A DNA stretch of 64,000 bases from assembly GCA_020636535.1 (NCBI GenBank), contig JACJXT010000012.1, forward strand, positions 372,001 to 436,000, written 5' to 3'. Below, piece by piece: positions 48,701 through 50,069 of the stretch (position 1 is its first letter; the number at the start of each line of letters is the position of its first letter). Made by a program: the position numbers and the translations under genes. Source of the DNA: Chitinophagales bacterium. GTDB lineage: Bacteria; Bacteroidota; Bacteroidia; Chitinophagales; JADIYW01. The notes under the pieces are model-generated. The model was given only the letters and a program-made list of their open reading frames with translations. It was not told the DNA's origin and did no database searches.

Positions 48701-50069
48701 CTAAATTTCCATTTGGATTTATAGTTGCCAATAATGTACTTAAGTTAAATGTTTTAACACTTCCTAATGTAGAGGTAGGTGTTATTGGATATTGAGTTCC
48801 GTTATATACAACAAAAAATGTATTATAGTCGAACAAGCCACAAGTTCTTGTATCAATGCTTAGTACTAAATTATTCATTGTTGCATTAGTATCTAATCCT
48901 ACATCATAAGTTGAAGCATTAGTAATTAAATAACTAAAAGAACCTATATTATCTTGACAACTATATGGAGTACTTGTTTCTACACTTGTTAAATTGAAGT
49001 CTACTCCTAAATCAACAATATAAGAGTAGTTTGCATTTGCTGTTTGACAAGTACCTGATGGAGGACAACCCCATGATGCTTTTATAATACTACTGTTCTG
49101 CCCTTCTGGACATCTTGCAATAATATCATATTCTACGATAATGGTATCTTGTTCATCAAATAGCCCTGTTGCGTCATCATCGTAAATAGAGGAAACTATT
49201 GGTAAGGACATACTTCCATTTGAACTAAATGTAATTGCACTTACTGGTACACTTATACCATTAACCATTACACTAGTTGGTATGATTTGAATTGATGATG
49301 AAGATACATCTCTATAATACAAACTATCTAAAGATGCTAACTGACCTGTTTGAATTATAGTTACACTTCTATGTACAGTATCTCCTAAGTAAACAGTAGG
49401 TGGTGTTCCTTGACTGTTTATAACCAATGCTGGTTTATATATATAATTATTTAATGGGACTGATGTACTATCTAACTGATAAGTTCCTTGTTTTGGCACC
49501 CAGCCACCTTTTGCATTTGGAGGACAGGTAAAAGTTGAGATCCCATTATATCCTCCACATGGCCATCTTTCATAACTTAGGTTATAATTTGGAAATAAAT
49601 TGCCTCCAATGGTGTTAACACCACACTTTGCAACAATACCCAAATAAACGACAAAAACTTCTCCAGGGAGAAGACTACCTGTAAAGCTAATTGTGTTTGT
49701 TGAACCACTGGGACTTATTGTCTGCGATGTCGGTTGTAAAAAATCTGTTGGTGGTTGACTTGGATGTGCATTTAGCGTATCTATGTTTAACCTATAAATT
49801 TGACCATAGCCACTAAACTGTATCCCTGCAGGAAGTGTTGTTGTTAGCATCAGATTCCTAATCAAAACAGTATCTTCTACTGCTGCAATTGCAACAGCTA
49901 AAGTATCTTGCTGATCACTACAAATTGTCAAATCATTAATGCGTGGAAATGTAGATTTATTATTTAAATCTATTACAAATGAGTGAAACAAACCACCTTG
50001 TGCTTGTAGCGAAAGCGTTAAAAATACTGTCGCCAAAAGAGCTAAAACATTGCGTTTCATATATATCAA
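12343..50069 (-). CDS. giant SprB-like T9SS surface adhesin (about 12.5 thousand residues, reconstructed across frame breaks)
   Basis: One gene interrupted by sequence breaks. It has a signal peptide (MKRNVLALLATVFLTLSLQA, from the ATG at 50060; another in-frame ATG at 50069), a long series of tandem beta-rich repeat modules, an Ig/cadherin-like segment and a type B T9SS C-terminal domain. Segments in the same strand and repeat register: 24573-50069, 20935-23820, 19572-20717, 18360-19055, 12785-18184 and 12343-12746. SprB, the large gliding adhesin of Flavobacterium, is the closest well-studied analogue, and a sprF-like gene follows here too. Expected role: export by T9SS and attachment at the cell surface for adhesion or gliding. 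The exact length depends on the true repeat number. Confidence 0.8.
12785..18184 (-). CDS. giant adhesin segment: 185-residue repeats, paired 188-residue modules, Ig/cadherin-like domains
   Basis: An open stretch of 1,799 codons. It holds about six 185-residue repeats (18.0 to 14.57 kb), then two related ~188-residue modules, then about 200 residues of Ig/cadherin-like sequence (YTPEDGFTGNDTICITVCDD; VANNDTVVTDVNTPITITVL), typical just before the T9SS C-terminal domain. It has no signal peptide and cannot be a separate gene. Its apparent start at 18184 is a frame break inside a scrambled repeat. Confidence 0.85.
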   Translation of the reverse strand: MVYRSDLVGYNLDTLCVVTVDTTTGILIRQYVSSNTDTITGSNIVTTAMCRSDDNTHTADENGCIIIDRSKVTTDTLCKKQIRLEIRTSSSVTLPQKDTIRDTNIIETTDTICVAVEVGMNADSIYIVDCAGAIDNSGNSYAVIEGTTCIVVDRSDLVGYNLDTLCVVTVDTTTGITDTTVVIISNLPSKDTIRDTNIIFTTDTICAAIDNGMSNIVTTISDCAGAIDNSGNTYTADENGCIIIDRSEVVGYNLDTLCIIKTDTITGISDTTVAIISNLPQKDTIRDTNIIETTDTICVAVEVGMNADSIYIVDCAGAIDNSGNSYAVIEGTTCIVVDRSDLVGYNLDTLCVVTVDTTTGITDTTVVIISNLPSKDTIRDTNIIFTTDTICAAIDNGMSNIETTISDCAGAMNNSGNTYTADENGCIIIDRSEVVGYNLDTLCIIKTDTITGISDTTVAIISNLPQKDTIRDTNIIETTDTICVAVEVGMNADSIYIVDCAGAIDNSGNSYAVIPGTTCIVVDRSDLVGYNLDTLCVVTVDTTTGITDTTVVIISNLPSKDTIRDTNIIFTTDTICAAIDNGMSNIVTTISDCAGAIDNSGNTYTADENGCIIIDRSEVVGYNLDTLCIIKTDTITGISDTTVAIISNLPQKDTIRDTNIIETTDTICVAVEVGMNADSIYIVDCAGAIDNSGNSYAVVEGTTCIVVDRSDLVGYNLDTLCVVTVDTTTGITDTTVVIISNLPSKDTIRDTNIIFTTDTICAAIDNGMSNIVTTISDCAGAMNNSGNTYTADENGCIIIDRSEVVGYNLDTLCIIKTDTITGISDTTVAIISNLPQKDTIRDTNIIETTDTICVDVEVGMNADSIYIVDCAGAIDNSGNSYAVIEGTTCIVVDRSDLVGYNLDTLCVVTIDTTTGITDTTVVIISNLPSKDTIRDTNIIFTTDTICAAIDNGMSNIVTTISDCAGAIDNSGNTYTADENGCIIIDRSEVVGYNLDTLCIIKIDTITGISDTTVAIISNLPQKDTIRDTNIIETTDTICVDVEVGMNADSIYIVDCAGAIDNSGNSYAVVEGTTCIVVDRSDLVGYNLDTLCVVTIDTTTGITDTTVVIISNLPSKDTIRDTNIIFTTDTICAAIDNGMSNIVTTISDCAGAIDNSGNTYTADENGCIIIDRSEVVGYNLDTLCIIKTDTITGISDTTVAIISNLSDHCDFISDTTITCNFNGEGDYCIPLDLNTIQRYHIYIDGTLSAQQFSSESGCGEAIVEAGFNFEVIDYVDNVPHLLEVWGVNSTTTLAPMVNFSNLTELASYMNSVDASGMWFVDGLNIKSANPNVDYREGSGLQFFSLHPEAATYSVRYNDKTTYSGSRLVLTEGCHEVILVDTMTGCRDTAQICIVCPTCDSLIVEDTIDLVCDNYEGRLCLPIPYNDIQNYNIYVSSDLYTSGIEICDQALVNARYSFSPETYVDGVKHILERWKVDDTTLITDNFEFYTLDELVTYMNMVRPEGMWYRDSLTVYAGNFSTIYDQDSAMIIFATQPQVLKSIINFNFDETYLGSEIVVPGGCHWVVVEDKENLCRDSVWVCVDISGCIPVDTIRDTTCYGCPVTVCLDTVQLSGTVTSISTCDGNANVEITGTDPCIVYTPEDGFTGNDTICITVCDDLGMCDTTIIIITVEEPKDTIREIIPINETDSICEFTTPAGTAITITACTGATAGVEDYISWYINEEGCLVYTAGDVKGTDTLCISACNEDGECFETTVIITVTGVPPVANNDTVVTDVNTPITITVLGNDEQTDSDPLQVCSP
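13432..14565 (-). repeat. two tandem ~188-residue modules in giant adhesin
   Basis: The modules at about 14.00-14.56 kb and 13.43-14.00 kb are diverged copies. Shared landmarks are LC(I/L)P at the start (YCIPLDLNTIQRYHIYIDG; LCLPIPYNDIQNYNIYV), a Y(V)D.V.H.LE.W segment, YMN.V...GMW and a C-terminal GCH.V.V.D motif. They lie between the 185-residue array and the Ig-like end. Confidence 0.8.
18360..19055 (-). CDS. giant adhesin segment: repeat fragment
   Basis: About 1.3 repeat units of the 185-residue family in one frame, bounded on both sides by scrambled repeat text (17.9-18.36 kb and 19.12-19.57 kb). It carries the same DTIRDTNII and VGYNLDTLC landmarks as its neighbours. It is not an independent gene. 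Confidence 0.75.
   Translation of the reverse strand: MIISNLPSKDTIRDTNIIFTTDTICAAIDNGMSNIVTTISDCAGAIDNSGNTYTADENGCIIIDRSEVVGYNLDTLCIIKTDTITGISDTTVAIISNLPQKDTIRDTNIIETTDTICVAVEVGMNADSIYIVDCAGAIDNSGNSYAVIEGTTCIVVDRSDLVGYNLDTLCVVTIDTTTGITDTTVVIISNLPSKDTIRDTNIIFTTDTICAAIDNGMSNIVRLCRSDEQQW
19572..20717 (-). CDS. giant adhesin segment: two repeat units
   Basis: 381 codons of the 185-residue repeat family. Its B halves read IITTTDTICVDVEVGMNADS and EVIEGTTC, the subtype that dominates the upstream half of the array. It is bounded by breaks near 19.5-19.6 kb and 20.72 kb. Confidence 0.75.
   Translation of the reverse strand: MNNSGNTYTADENGCIIIDRSEVVGYNLDTLCIIKTDTITGISDTTVAIISNLPQKDTIRDTNIITTTDTICVDVEVGMNADSIYIVDCASAMNNSGNTYEVIEGTTCIVVDRSDLVGYNLDTLCVVTVDTTTGITDTTVVIISNLPSKDTIRDTNIIFTTDTICASIDNGMSNIETTISDCAGAMNNSGNTYTADENGCIIIDRSEVVGYNLDTLCIIKTDTITGISDTTVAIISNLPQKDTIRDTNIITTTDTICVDVEVGMNADSIYIVDCAGAIDNSGNTYEVIEGTTCIVVDRSDLVGYNLDTLCVVTVDTTTGITDTTVVIISNLPSKDTIRDTNIIFTTDTICAAIDNGMSNIETTISTTVVTHTQQMRTDVSS
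20935..23820 (-). CDS. giant adhesin segment: five repeat units
   Basis: 961 codons containing about five clean 555-bp units of the second subtype (CASIDNGMSN, AGAMNNSGNTY, ITTTDTICVDVEVG). It is bounded by scrambled DNA at 20.72-20.99 kb and 23.8-24.57 kb. Inside, the register is perfect, showing that the breaks and not the repeats are the abnormal parts. Confidence 0.8.
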   Translation of the reverse strand: MHSDRSEGTTCIVVDRSDLVGYNLDTLCVVTVDTTTGITDTTVVIISNLPSKDTIRDTNIIFTTDTICAAIDNGMSNIETTISDCAGAMNNSGNTYTADENGCIIIDRSEVVGYNLDTLCIIKTDTITGISDTTVAIISNLPQKDTIRDTNIITTTDTICVDVEVGMNADSIYIVDCAGAIDNSGNTYAVVEGTTCIVVDRSDLVGYNLDTLCVVTVDTTTGITDTTVVIISNLPSKDTIRDTNIIFTTDTICASIDNGMSNIETTISDCAGAMNNSGNTYTADENGCIIIDRSEVVGYNLDTLCIIKTDTITGISDTTVAIISNLPQKDTIRDTNIITTTDTICVDVEVGMNADSIYIVDCAGAIDNSGNTYEVVEGTTCIVVDRSDLVGYNLDTLCVVTVDTTTGITDTTVVIISNLPSKDTIRDTNIIFTTDTICASIDNGMSNIVTTISDCAGAMNNSGNTYTADENGCIIIDRSEVVGYNLDTLCIIKTDTITGISDTTVAIISNLPQKDTIRDTNIITTTDTICVDVEVGMNADSIYIVDCAGAIDNSGNTYEVIEGTTCIVVDRSDLVGYNLDTLCVVTVDTTTGITDTTVVVISNLPSKDTIRDTNIIFTTDTICASIDNGMSNIETTISDCAGAMNNSGNTYTADENGCIIIDRSEVVGYNLDTLCIIKTDTITGISDTTVAIISNLPQKDTIRDTNIITTTDTICVDVEVGMNADSIYIVDCAGAIDNSGNTYEVIEGTTCIVVDRSDLVGYNLDTLCVVTVDTTTGITDTTVVIISNLPSKDTIRDTNIIFTTDTICAAIDNGMSNIETTISDCAGAMNNSGNTYTADENGCIIIDRSEVVGYNLDTLCIIKTDTITGISDTTVAIISNLPQKDTIRDTNIITTTDTICVDVEVGMNADSIYIVDCAGAIDNSGNTYEVIEGTTCIVVDRSDLVGYNLVGYNLDTLCNSR
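24573..50069 (-). CDS. giant adhesin, N-terminal 8,498 residues (uninterrupted frame)
   Basis: Approximate module order from the N-terminus: signal peptide; a beta-rich N-terminal domain (to about 48.9 kb); six ~160-residue modules with a CxxYxID..NG motif (48.84-46.43 kb); a long unique stretch; five ~168-residue Cys modules with CCY motifs (about 44.73-42.28 kb); unique domains with dense Cys; modules ending in Cys..(K/H)DT.I.(I/L)P (39.8-35.2 kb); SprB-like repeats with CG..(N/D)G (31.6-29.5 kb; CGLKDGRITINATGGTPTYE); then 24 units of ~51 residues (28.53-24.85 kb) and the first 185-type repeat. No frameshift over 25.5 kb. The last 21 residues come from a chimeric join. It is likely fully extracellular. 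Confidence 0.9.
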   Translation of the reverse strand: MIYMKRNVLALLATVFLTLSLQAQGGLFHSFVIDLNNKSTFPRINDLTICSDQQDTLAVAIAAVEDTVLIRNLMLTTTLPAGIQFSGYGQIYRLNIDTLNAHPSQPPTDFLQPTSQTISPSGSTNTISFTGSLLPGEVFVVYLGIVAKCGVNTIGGNLFPNYNLSYERWPCGGYNGISTFTCPPNAKGGWVPKQGTYQLDSTSVPLNNYIYKPALVINSQGTPPTVYLGDTVHRSVTIIQTGQLASLDSLYYRDVSSSSIQIIPTSVMVNGISVPVSAITFSSNGSMSLPIVSSIYDDDATGLFDEQDTIIVEYDIIARCPEGQNSSIIKASWGCPPSGTCQTANANYSYIVDLGVDFNLTSVETSTPYSCQDNIGSFSYLITNASTYDVGLDTNATMNNLVLSIDTRTCGLFDYNTFFVVYNGTQYPITPTSTLGSVKTFNLSTLLATINPNGNLEVNDSLRFNVYYSSACNSSCTVNCVGDCRKPYTTLSYKDKCDKTYSKQYHNLGLGNDGMRSLGLIPCYNMDISLIEEVEVGACDKGKLTYEIDLSELNDTVGKFIFNLNTQSCPFYNISAVYVNGVSVPFTPASGTGTVAVDLTSNTITIPGFYDNIHTDQSTITVSYDLEYVTDAAPCTYPTFQVAAYEFCQSNINQKSLQYSGYDINTKYELIDYDGWVTSTMSGYEMFGFCTPGYFEYKSYNLIEDTIGNIQICLDIKSCGLYEIDSATVNGVSIPNSLLSYSGNNVCINLADINTTLATQLGFYDNDGDGFLDETNDTITTKFYSSIQSPISNFAEQCNYPDYTINYDLCGALRESSKLSNSGLSTTQKISLGTRPQAILTYNTALATLTGSTSSTMQFCQTNTVAYNVNISQLDSILDAAIYLSQGTCGIYDFDVDNVKINGVLIDASLINYNQTTGLLSINLVNSNNSIAIPGLVDLDGDSFNDDANANFNIVVGVIPTTAGSNTCCFYPIPSIAYNQCAGFRDSSYAATGGPTAQAQLCVPTTRPSTLVSFQGYEGNGECDYDYIDYQVQLSSNAIADTIEEVQLVLDTRGCNLYAIDGIEINGTMLTGSIINYSGGVYTVDLNNNTAAISNIIDGYDADGNIDAAIGTLNIRWRVDRQGVVTNTCLYPTFKLRYELCESDLFTDSIRYSGHLATDSINLPINTITTVSVDSFKYTPAGYCANGYIDYFVDLNQIDTLGGFKFVLDTRNCNFYDIDSVYINGSVVPASAITVDAQRKWTVNLTNNTTPITGMLNSGTDGDAFIDEFTTDFTIRFVLNLKCQASGSLETRGYQNGGASCQAYGDMCYEPDAKFYFERCHGQIIDSTINCDGSPTGQGDNYCNLTNSQRTKMIDERINLDVPSGPYTLYDRVTTTSLGGGNLHTFRYDYRHYGIADCPNDTSIVFEVCMPYAENRRHADSMRANFNASFFGTDYYRFTEISEADWLSLNPAYLGHKFDTVQNGGLDSIVCLTIYLSEIENTPYGGTNDIPIKFVTNGYGPSYPCAPYPIEGTPLVGWIDNATVTYTCKQTDGTTCCEFLRSCSGRQTYHGGSREECPCLVNWESYDVSRISEGYVDSTLTRLNDPLGSTSISANCDTVKVSTKVSFEFDTALASFIWVNDQYATGGSPRFNDPLDYLGIDSIYIKDAAGTLVPISKSCVTRITRDLGTRIIDTFVLNIPCTGREIFAGDSLYFNTLYKVNTSQAPKTCGIKNYNFTMRTTLYPPNGEYNVIRYNSDTTEIIYQTKYFCDPINYRGEAYTITKYQNDSVLVEIDHQQELDCKISIESTIRNLCENGGGSDPLPSEFRPQYYLDSIVLYFNGLSLDTLPQITLATNTNTYIIGSNTGDDISVSHPTATTTKIVLYNNGNNWPIKENSYIDNEILYTLNAIFEYEGCCYAVEDNSTATINYYYEDLPFGCSPRVKSAIDTITPFRFDDFGITATELNYDLGCRADLELQVNNICSGNLADCYPTDGTNMLFEPTYQGDSLIITIPALVDSLGTATVCTKDGTCSTVGDNAGEIIVRQNLTTETTEIVLVNVSNDWPILYDTLGAPDSLYIVNLSYTWVSCCYTYNQDTTQLGFDFYYTALSAGCDSRVTSDEQVVVNLIDGSRFDVNESLELLANCAVKLKGEVETPCDPQGGANACYPSFILPIYNVDSIILVIENQQFIINEDSVKITTPYGGTYTVNAADVTVTTVGSNTIVAIYNDGNWGTLDDTISGANAVLFSYELTAGFATCCYQFAENAKYTSQYYLSSTGSSSICINKAIGDSVRFDNLEDNAQFSIDQEIANLEGCQLSVSSTVFHDCNTACYDPIVRPEYGIDSVVIHVQGAVMDTCGPIYFNTMLVSNFLVPSSDINLSNDGDNTTITLTNVSNTWPTFVDSIWVVGTEVFNVDATLCYTECCYTVDAGAFVSTDVYLDRIYTGSCLKDTLSALDSITSLSNTGAIIANVVFEQSPGCQAAFQAELLYDCPSGNCHSAVFEPSYVLDSVKFILDGELLNPITKLYVDSAGVIVDSIAESQFITELIGGQYYITVVYPESSRTLVFDDNNIYTYRLFVDFQYQECYALDKEVEYDFQAFYHELNAKCQSSVLTESGMIEIVNNASVTITPIAYFDNPQYSLNRTATWVYDVCKEGNTPLLWTGLQHSSGIANIVFQELDPNDITLSTVLQTYTNTNLTPNQILVGLGDSSDCVRIKVTADIISCADQYVTIYAGVTCFEYPKTIHNEFGVDSMCTVTSVDTSFVQLAESDMAITFLIDETSDGLELCDTIDFVLELKNILQGYTFFHELTFNMPDAYIQVPSSWGFKYPFNRTNDTTAAGLTTFSSIAMPTLVGATPGQPGMSTYKIDIADLSTLLADNGLPGAGAFAQDTAQFAIKFQAVTTCEAATAFKPIELVAKAEGVCADDIITVRGNTAKPIVGGIDFSALNSFIMVPSDASFPSRSASRVFAACVGNGQEVGYTVFPSIPFTTPQPGEKLCWTMPPGLEYVPQTGVNQFGWDYSTVTTTSLGGGYTEVCIDVPNTVLSPAMALEMQFKFSDTAGCGLYPLDIVSRIDATINCVSNNPSDSCTISLVTNSNGTDTFNLQGILEAQNLGLNATMSCGNNDSLTINVNGFIFVQDNSFADQTHIDTLFVKIFGDVNANGIYDPSSDTVIGVVKHVMPTSQPNGNWPPQLISINKTISYGDGNVPICPLLLTVDAGLTCACGSNPLEINLIQNNLAGNDAIVCPEEIVPLGCNLPQGSAYRYQWVNLSGDVNRIYLSNDTIPNPVFEYTGTYPTSNQTFCYRLEMRIGDDAACVFTDDVCITIKGKSPGEPFLYASNNETCINATTEFEIDFDGVKDDIIFTVDIDGGTIINIDSSSSNYWTYSVEWNTIGQKTIKLFVEDTAGGCSIFLEDSITINAITDTILLTASFEPAACGAWDVNVNYDVAVDVDSIFVNGVSSLLPRKGYYELVEYSTSNGQDLFSYNFNGFPPYRFPSISQVTLTDGNTASDCMGSTQNNNTSMQNYIIDCLEGYVDNLDMTINATVLSSNGHLDDIQINTQLNNILLPSYAFADKFRLFFEDVSGVNIYMFFEHRWSNEITIPKVCDTTLNIQVYAGCGYKDTTITVPACRTTDSLILNLEANGGLDCYGRPKGPFADPNNDPYNKPILYSVTSSTGASVHIDSIRVTSTPIYWNGPNMPAFPYNNVVVTNVNTDYTGYLQMFTNYSLAGTYYMFVYTECGTYIDSFVVEASPDTFSYNLTYNVLDTATNCLGSTVSYCINANENIDSIVIGGIKYFDKKYNDIYYTNRYMPSYYNMSTPTPATYSCSGNNLTTLPYTNIRVAFPITKPSNGSIVQLGYTRITAPTSTATYVTTQGDNRAVINNETELLAMMDSLLNARLRTYDPGYYINLKDYSTVYTHTLTCGINTYKVIDSIYYNYVGNVKLLESDFVIYDNEYSDIDHYNAYFVAGNFSWGNYSADNITSYTYVQDSIFCDTIQVPEGGIVPVQIYTACGVHDTFITLPIIPKDSIIFEGEEITNATSCDDIGKYGINITATTNIDSVILTGPNGYRTVNYPNEEFYAAIYEDLAVGPYTLCTYTLCNDTCYEFAVQSETDAALVNFDITAPQTCLDQGTLTYDVLSLSGIDSVRIGDQTFYEAHFDYTIAQATTANAGNTISTCTDADAFKFPLKLGYPAGSTATNTVPINIQIKNTETGVATTYTRTIVYNQYSPTINNLQELNEWYNETFNSINPNIHFDFNLELDSLICSGESVYTIKRAAFTMNSTKGVLSGYTPDYNFRYVNVVNNSVLYPLIYPNFLTTFNNYTSAGLATYTHQQVPSPSCIVESGRTQPLTLTNEGYSVSNSNYDTWNYYIAPGSAQMAKYNTNYDNANLYGNTELEWNDNDSVVLSFQLPYAAAASVKYIGFSTAKSMSNRNTLFNTSIQPMWGLATGNAGSSVFTWDRRMINPATTYDSYLSTIGMVGTNSPFLTINISASDTITLVLSKADNKFKIRTSAGLNYLADLPAWVDSITHIYPVVSVGATSSLDSVSFTNMTVSSSSCETYYYQTQARTLNLEPGTYPVTVYTHCNTLDTFITIPEALDTLDVVASNIIGSSNCLETTLGGVDLTISANSTPVKIKWSGTETDSVIINTTLNDSLIEIRGIPAGSYTFTVSTPCADTTFTIVIPETEIDTVGLTAMLQPNPINCGDTAWLVYSASATSDMTVLLDGIPYNVDSTKICNTTYNTNYIKPHLYEPWADAYNETILSFYSYDATLTDQTTPDDNYINGFTMSESAFESSFSFTEGIGGGANSFYNIFMIQDADTASIFNHNLYYNTNLTSGYTHLPTIQVVYDQQSADYIRVNYPTYSNNGSVQVLYYATSIVVKNITCTYKEDTLSINYNGTEIFKQPFTMDKSKGKFRWGIQNTGNAGFLTPRSYFTDIRFASYDPIYNCIQNDSIPLTSTGYHTLSIQTACGIKDTTIYLEVLTNDSIMFDIDISNAGVSCIDSITSRGLLVLDVYSNNNVLFDSVIMYGPEQLVENNGSSIDTTNFDNYRFVVFGGNYNKILIQDYTKSLIPGTYTIYAYTKCKIDSVTFTIGIDSLQNNAVFANPYFYIENLTCAGSNLGDYFGYAEFDQDIFMPNFIDSVYIVKYNFNGDTNILYQYQEYPNNLTYMLDYTYFNVYYGEKYYVRVTDICGNVYDSIFEFTGLPILVNTEVLEYASCDTANVVLNIQSITPSDVLYYGTLNNPSIIEIQLDGNSIVSYPVEQIDNYLGIGIGFGSGSVINNKARQGIPFPYIGDFVVYTQNPTDTFTLSGVFNTPSAFIQQLQSFMRTSLGTDELYINNSPYGTYVYESDCPNYDSIITQLSIQVRNVQNYSVSPATRLGFIYNRVSNTGGSIGSNCTALTQGNNNAAIGNAILFHIIGADPYTTYSEIGFDPSSYIDTLSLAVGCHDISITYSTPYVGICTYDTTICISPKETIIDLVPAITAATSCGASNGKVVFTASSTDTIYGISWTGNSTGSVSFANPDTVITDSITNLRPGVYQLIVQATCGFDTIEIEIPNANPDPLIAAVTPSFDCNTNSGQLTIDWAAINDAVDSIYITSTVGYDTAFAVGNYAGGANIFNLYPGFYTVTFDRYCADTSIRVLLKKECPQECGVSITNTSIVNTNCSLSNGSAFVEYVTTGSTSATISWYSMPNNVFIISGTNLITGLDAGIYKVVVSNGTDCADSSTFAVTNASTADTSTNISFALDNQCRRPNSPINILLSNPSCNNWKWYDTESGTEITPSNGIIEGYASFIASDLLSDNIYGVCDDDPNCPVYMDVSFVYIPSSNGLTTIFAQIEGTQLATPACEERDTTLISIWVDRIYTRIDDVNSLEYADSASVMAGADAVYNFVWTDMYGNVVGTGPYLANVPYGNYSVEITYDNPTTFCEERAFAKYNYLPTSTECQYIPQALIMPNGLGRDSCFNDGTYSGFMQILLHTSIGVYTVAPFDFEYQLLDLEGNLIASGTVYEGQSLDSIETNAVFDFNNSTNSVEFNFVIYPLEPFVLPCGTIEAGCPSLGVGNLTCTVCSVLNNPEVTINITRQLLSDCENTGICDGEIHITGIDYILIDGDTYSNTAQNLDNFNFVWYKDNVVQPLMEGPDQTGLCAGTYQVEIYGTSNGCEAYRGTQTIVIETVDTIDCPQCPDSIGLEIIAAQPDCGQFNGSISVNISYPDPDTLTRPLTYYISQFPGQYPPAITGNGGTDNFRNNLPSGTEPYYILVQTADGCFSDTIPYLLLPQGGDTAISPFVTITPSTNCGPANGSVTIYKYAVIGDSTHYVCIDPTVGLQKIDGGTLTPVSVSVPLVTSNTYNNLEPGQYLVILQPIAMCAAGNSGNTCACPAVGCPLIDTITIPVSPTGFTATIDTFDVSQCGLKDGKLCVKAHNGLGLYYFVLTGGDLTQPVKIGSASAPVTTDSVCFSNLSFGDYTVNVFTMATVGGSTCTDVVEATIQITEFNPSADFVLTNLTCYNSNTGCISKSTVVDPAVIVYIIDEKGNLNPADDDTVATWNSSMSLPLQVCGLHAGEYKIVQVTEDYICSNTERVTLTQPTRISYSYNYASPNCGLKDGRITINATGGTPTYEYGWIGIGNSATDTVWTTNNTIDTLGTGFYQIVVRDANGCQRTLSVVLTNPTCPCRLDVLAVTEIPAACGENNGEVRFVLVNGQPTYSYTITNVSTGSILSASGLTSPNITVQGLATGCYEATFADAVCEIESVPFCITEYGGASFTVENITTASCASADACIDIVQTVFTAPYTAIVRDIDGNTLYSASNQTDTTLNICNLPAGTLFVTVIDATGCTSKKRITIESINTGGIDVAVTSLVPAPCPGAAGGTINLSVTGFTGSYNYSFVDAFGTPQVFTNQTNSVISLTNQQSGIYDFTFMDNGGDGCDTTLRVILPNNSGFEATATTITNNSCFQDVNGVIEINIDTLTGVQPYVISYGNERDTITNADLPYQIFGLTQGIYTFTIRGNNGIGCEKIVEDTITSLPPYYITLEYTRPDACAPYTMCAIITGGDSSYSLSNLRVAPGATGNVEDAIIDGLCISGLPDGEYLVDITDDICFTDILPFEINNPPIAYAEAGSPRTLCGIENVLISGNPTDEGFISTWVAITAGVSIINTTDSSAYVTVAVAGTYQFEYVVGDSTMTCVNRDTVDLTFLAPIPETIIDTVICEGEVVSIGGMDYEYAGTYTTTLTSSTGCDSIVTLNVSVREPEYIVIEGQICAGEEIVFRDMAFTESGHYEFILPAVAGQCDTLVTVDVVVLDGDTSVATASMCQGGSTTVNGVTYTSAGTYYQDIDNGECTGVLEVVVSELTPSATTLDRTVCAGETVQVGSVVYSTSGTYTTYLENSVGCDSVVTLNLTVLPIIATDLSAEICAGETYEVNGLQYASTGIYTQTLTASNGCDSTVTLELVVINDGDTTTIAESICTGEEVIVSGTVYNTAGTFYQTVDNGTCSGTLEVVITENAPSAITIIDTTICTGESVVINGQLFNTAGAHSITLPNSVGCDSQVVVNITIDASSPATRVEENICAGESVTYFGQEFSTNGHYLIHYPNGTCRDTLILDVFVHPLDTVEVTDTICDGELYTVGTNSYGATGVYMATLSNAMGCDSIVTLNLTVLDSYEEDVEATICEGESTIVNGVAYTQTGSYTQTVTASNGCDSVISIDVVVIGEADTQVVDRVICAGESTTVGNEEFTATGTYYITVSNEECSQVVELNLTVNEPSVSTVDATICAGETVVVAGRAFSAAGTYTVVIDNASGCDSTITVNVTELPVAQTQIDSVICKGEFVTVAGRQFAVTGTYDITLTGANTCDSIVTLNLTVIEPGDTTTIEETICEGDVVTINEVDYTMAGTFYQPVDNGTCAGTLEVIITTNEPSNTIIIDTVMCAGDVIVYNQNTYTEAGTYNITLENSVGCDSTIVLNITTTTGSSTTVDTTICAGESVTYFGQTFSSTGTYRIIYPTASCEDTLLLNVTVVQPVETIIDTVICEGEVVSIGGMDYEYAGTYTTTLTSSTGCDSIVTLNLGVRETELIEIEAQICEGEQVTFRDSVWTTSGHHEFILPAGANQCDTLVTVDIFMLGNDTIETSATICAGGSTEVNGVTYTSAGIYYQNIDNGKCEGVLEVTITELQPSASTLNTTICLGETVNIGGLTFNTAGTYTINLENSVGCDSVVTLNLTTLTPSATVINETICQGEYVTVGGNNYAVTGTYITTLTNSVGCDSVVTLNLIVIDDADTTTIERTICSGESVTINGQTYSTANTYYQTINNGTCAGTLEIVITVAQPSIPVQIDTTICSGESVLIAGRLYSATTVDIITLENSVGCDSQIIVRVTVQDGGTSQTIDTVICDGESVTFYGQTFNTTGRYQIIYPSDPCRDTLILNVAVAPCRIDTIRDTNIINTTDTICVDVYPDMDADSTYIVNCGHDNNSGNTYEVIEGTTCIVVDRSDLVGYNLDTLCVQPTTGSIPVQLNNLIVERECL
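24850..28535 (-). repeat. 24 tandem ~51-residue repeats in giant adhesin, with an 8-unit superperiod
   Basis: Each unit reads roughly D(T)xIC.GE.V...G..Y...GTY...L.NS.GCDS.V.LN.TV. I count 24 units. Units 1, 9 and 17 start near 28.53, 27.31 and 26.09 kb, giving three superunits of about 1.22 kb. Within each superunit the eighth member is the ESVTYFGQ.F type and the third and sixth are the Y(Y/F)Q..(D/N)NG type. Two Cys per unit are nearly invariant. Units of this CDSIVTLNLTV type are common in T9SS cargo proteins. Confidence 0.88.
42280..44735 (-). repeat. five tandem ~168-residue Cys-rich modules
   Basis: Modules start near 44.72, 44.22, 43.70, 43.19 and 42.69 kb with C(K/R/A/Q)...L....xxC, continue with a P.Y..DS(I/V) strand and a WP-containing loop (VSNDWPI, VSNTWPTF), and end with a CCY motif (GCCYAVEDN, SCCYTYNQD, TCCYQFAEN, ECCYTVDAG; in the last copy ECYALDKE). 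Family not recognised. Confidence 0.8.
46400..48850 (-). repeat. six tandem ~160-residue modules with CxxYxIDxxxxNG motif
   Basis: The motif occurs near 48.84 (CGLFDYNTFFVVYNG), 48.36 (CPFYNISAVYVNG), 47.91 (CGLYEIDSATVNG), 47.40 (CGIYDFDVDNVKING), 46.91 (CNLYAIDGIEING) and 46.43 kb (CNFYDIDSVYING). Each is followed by a (Y)D.DGD-type acidic loop in most copies (FYDNDGDGFLDE, LVDLDGDSFNDD), which may bind calcium. The spacing is 455-505 bases. Confidence 0.82.
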
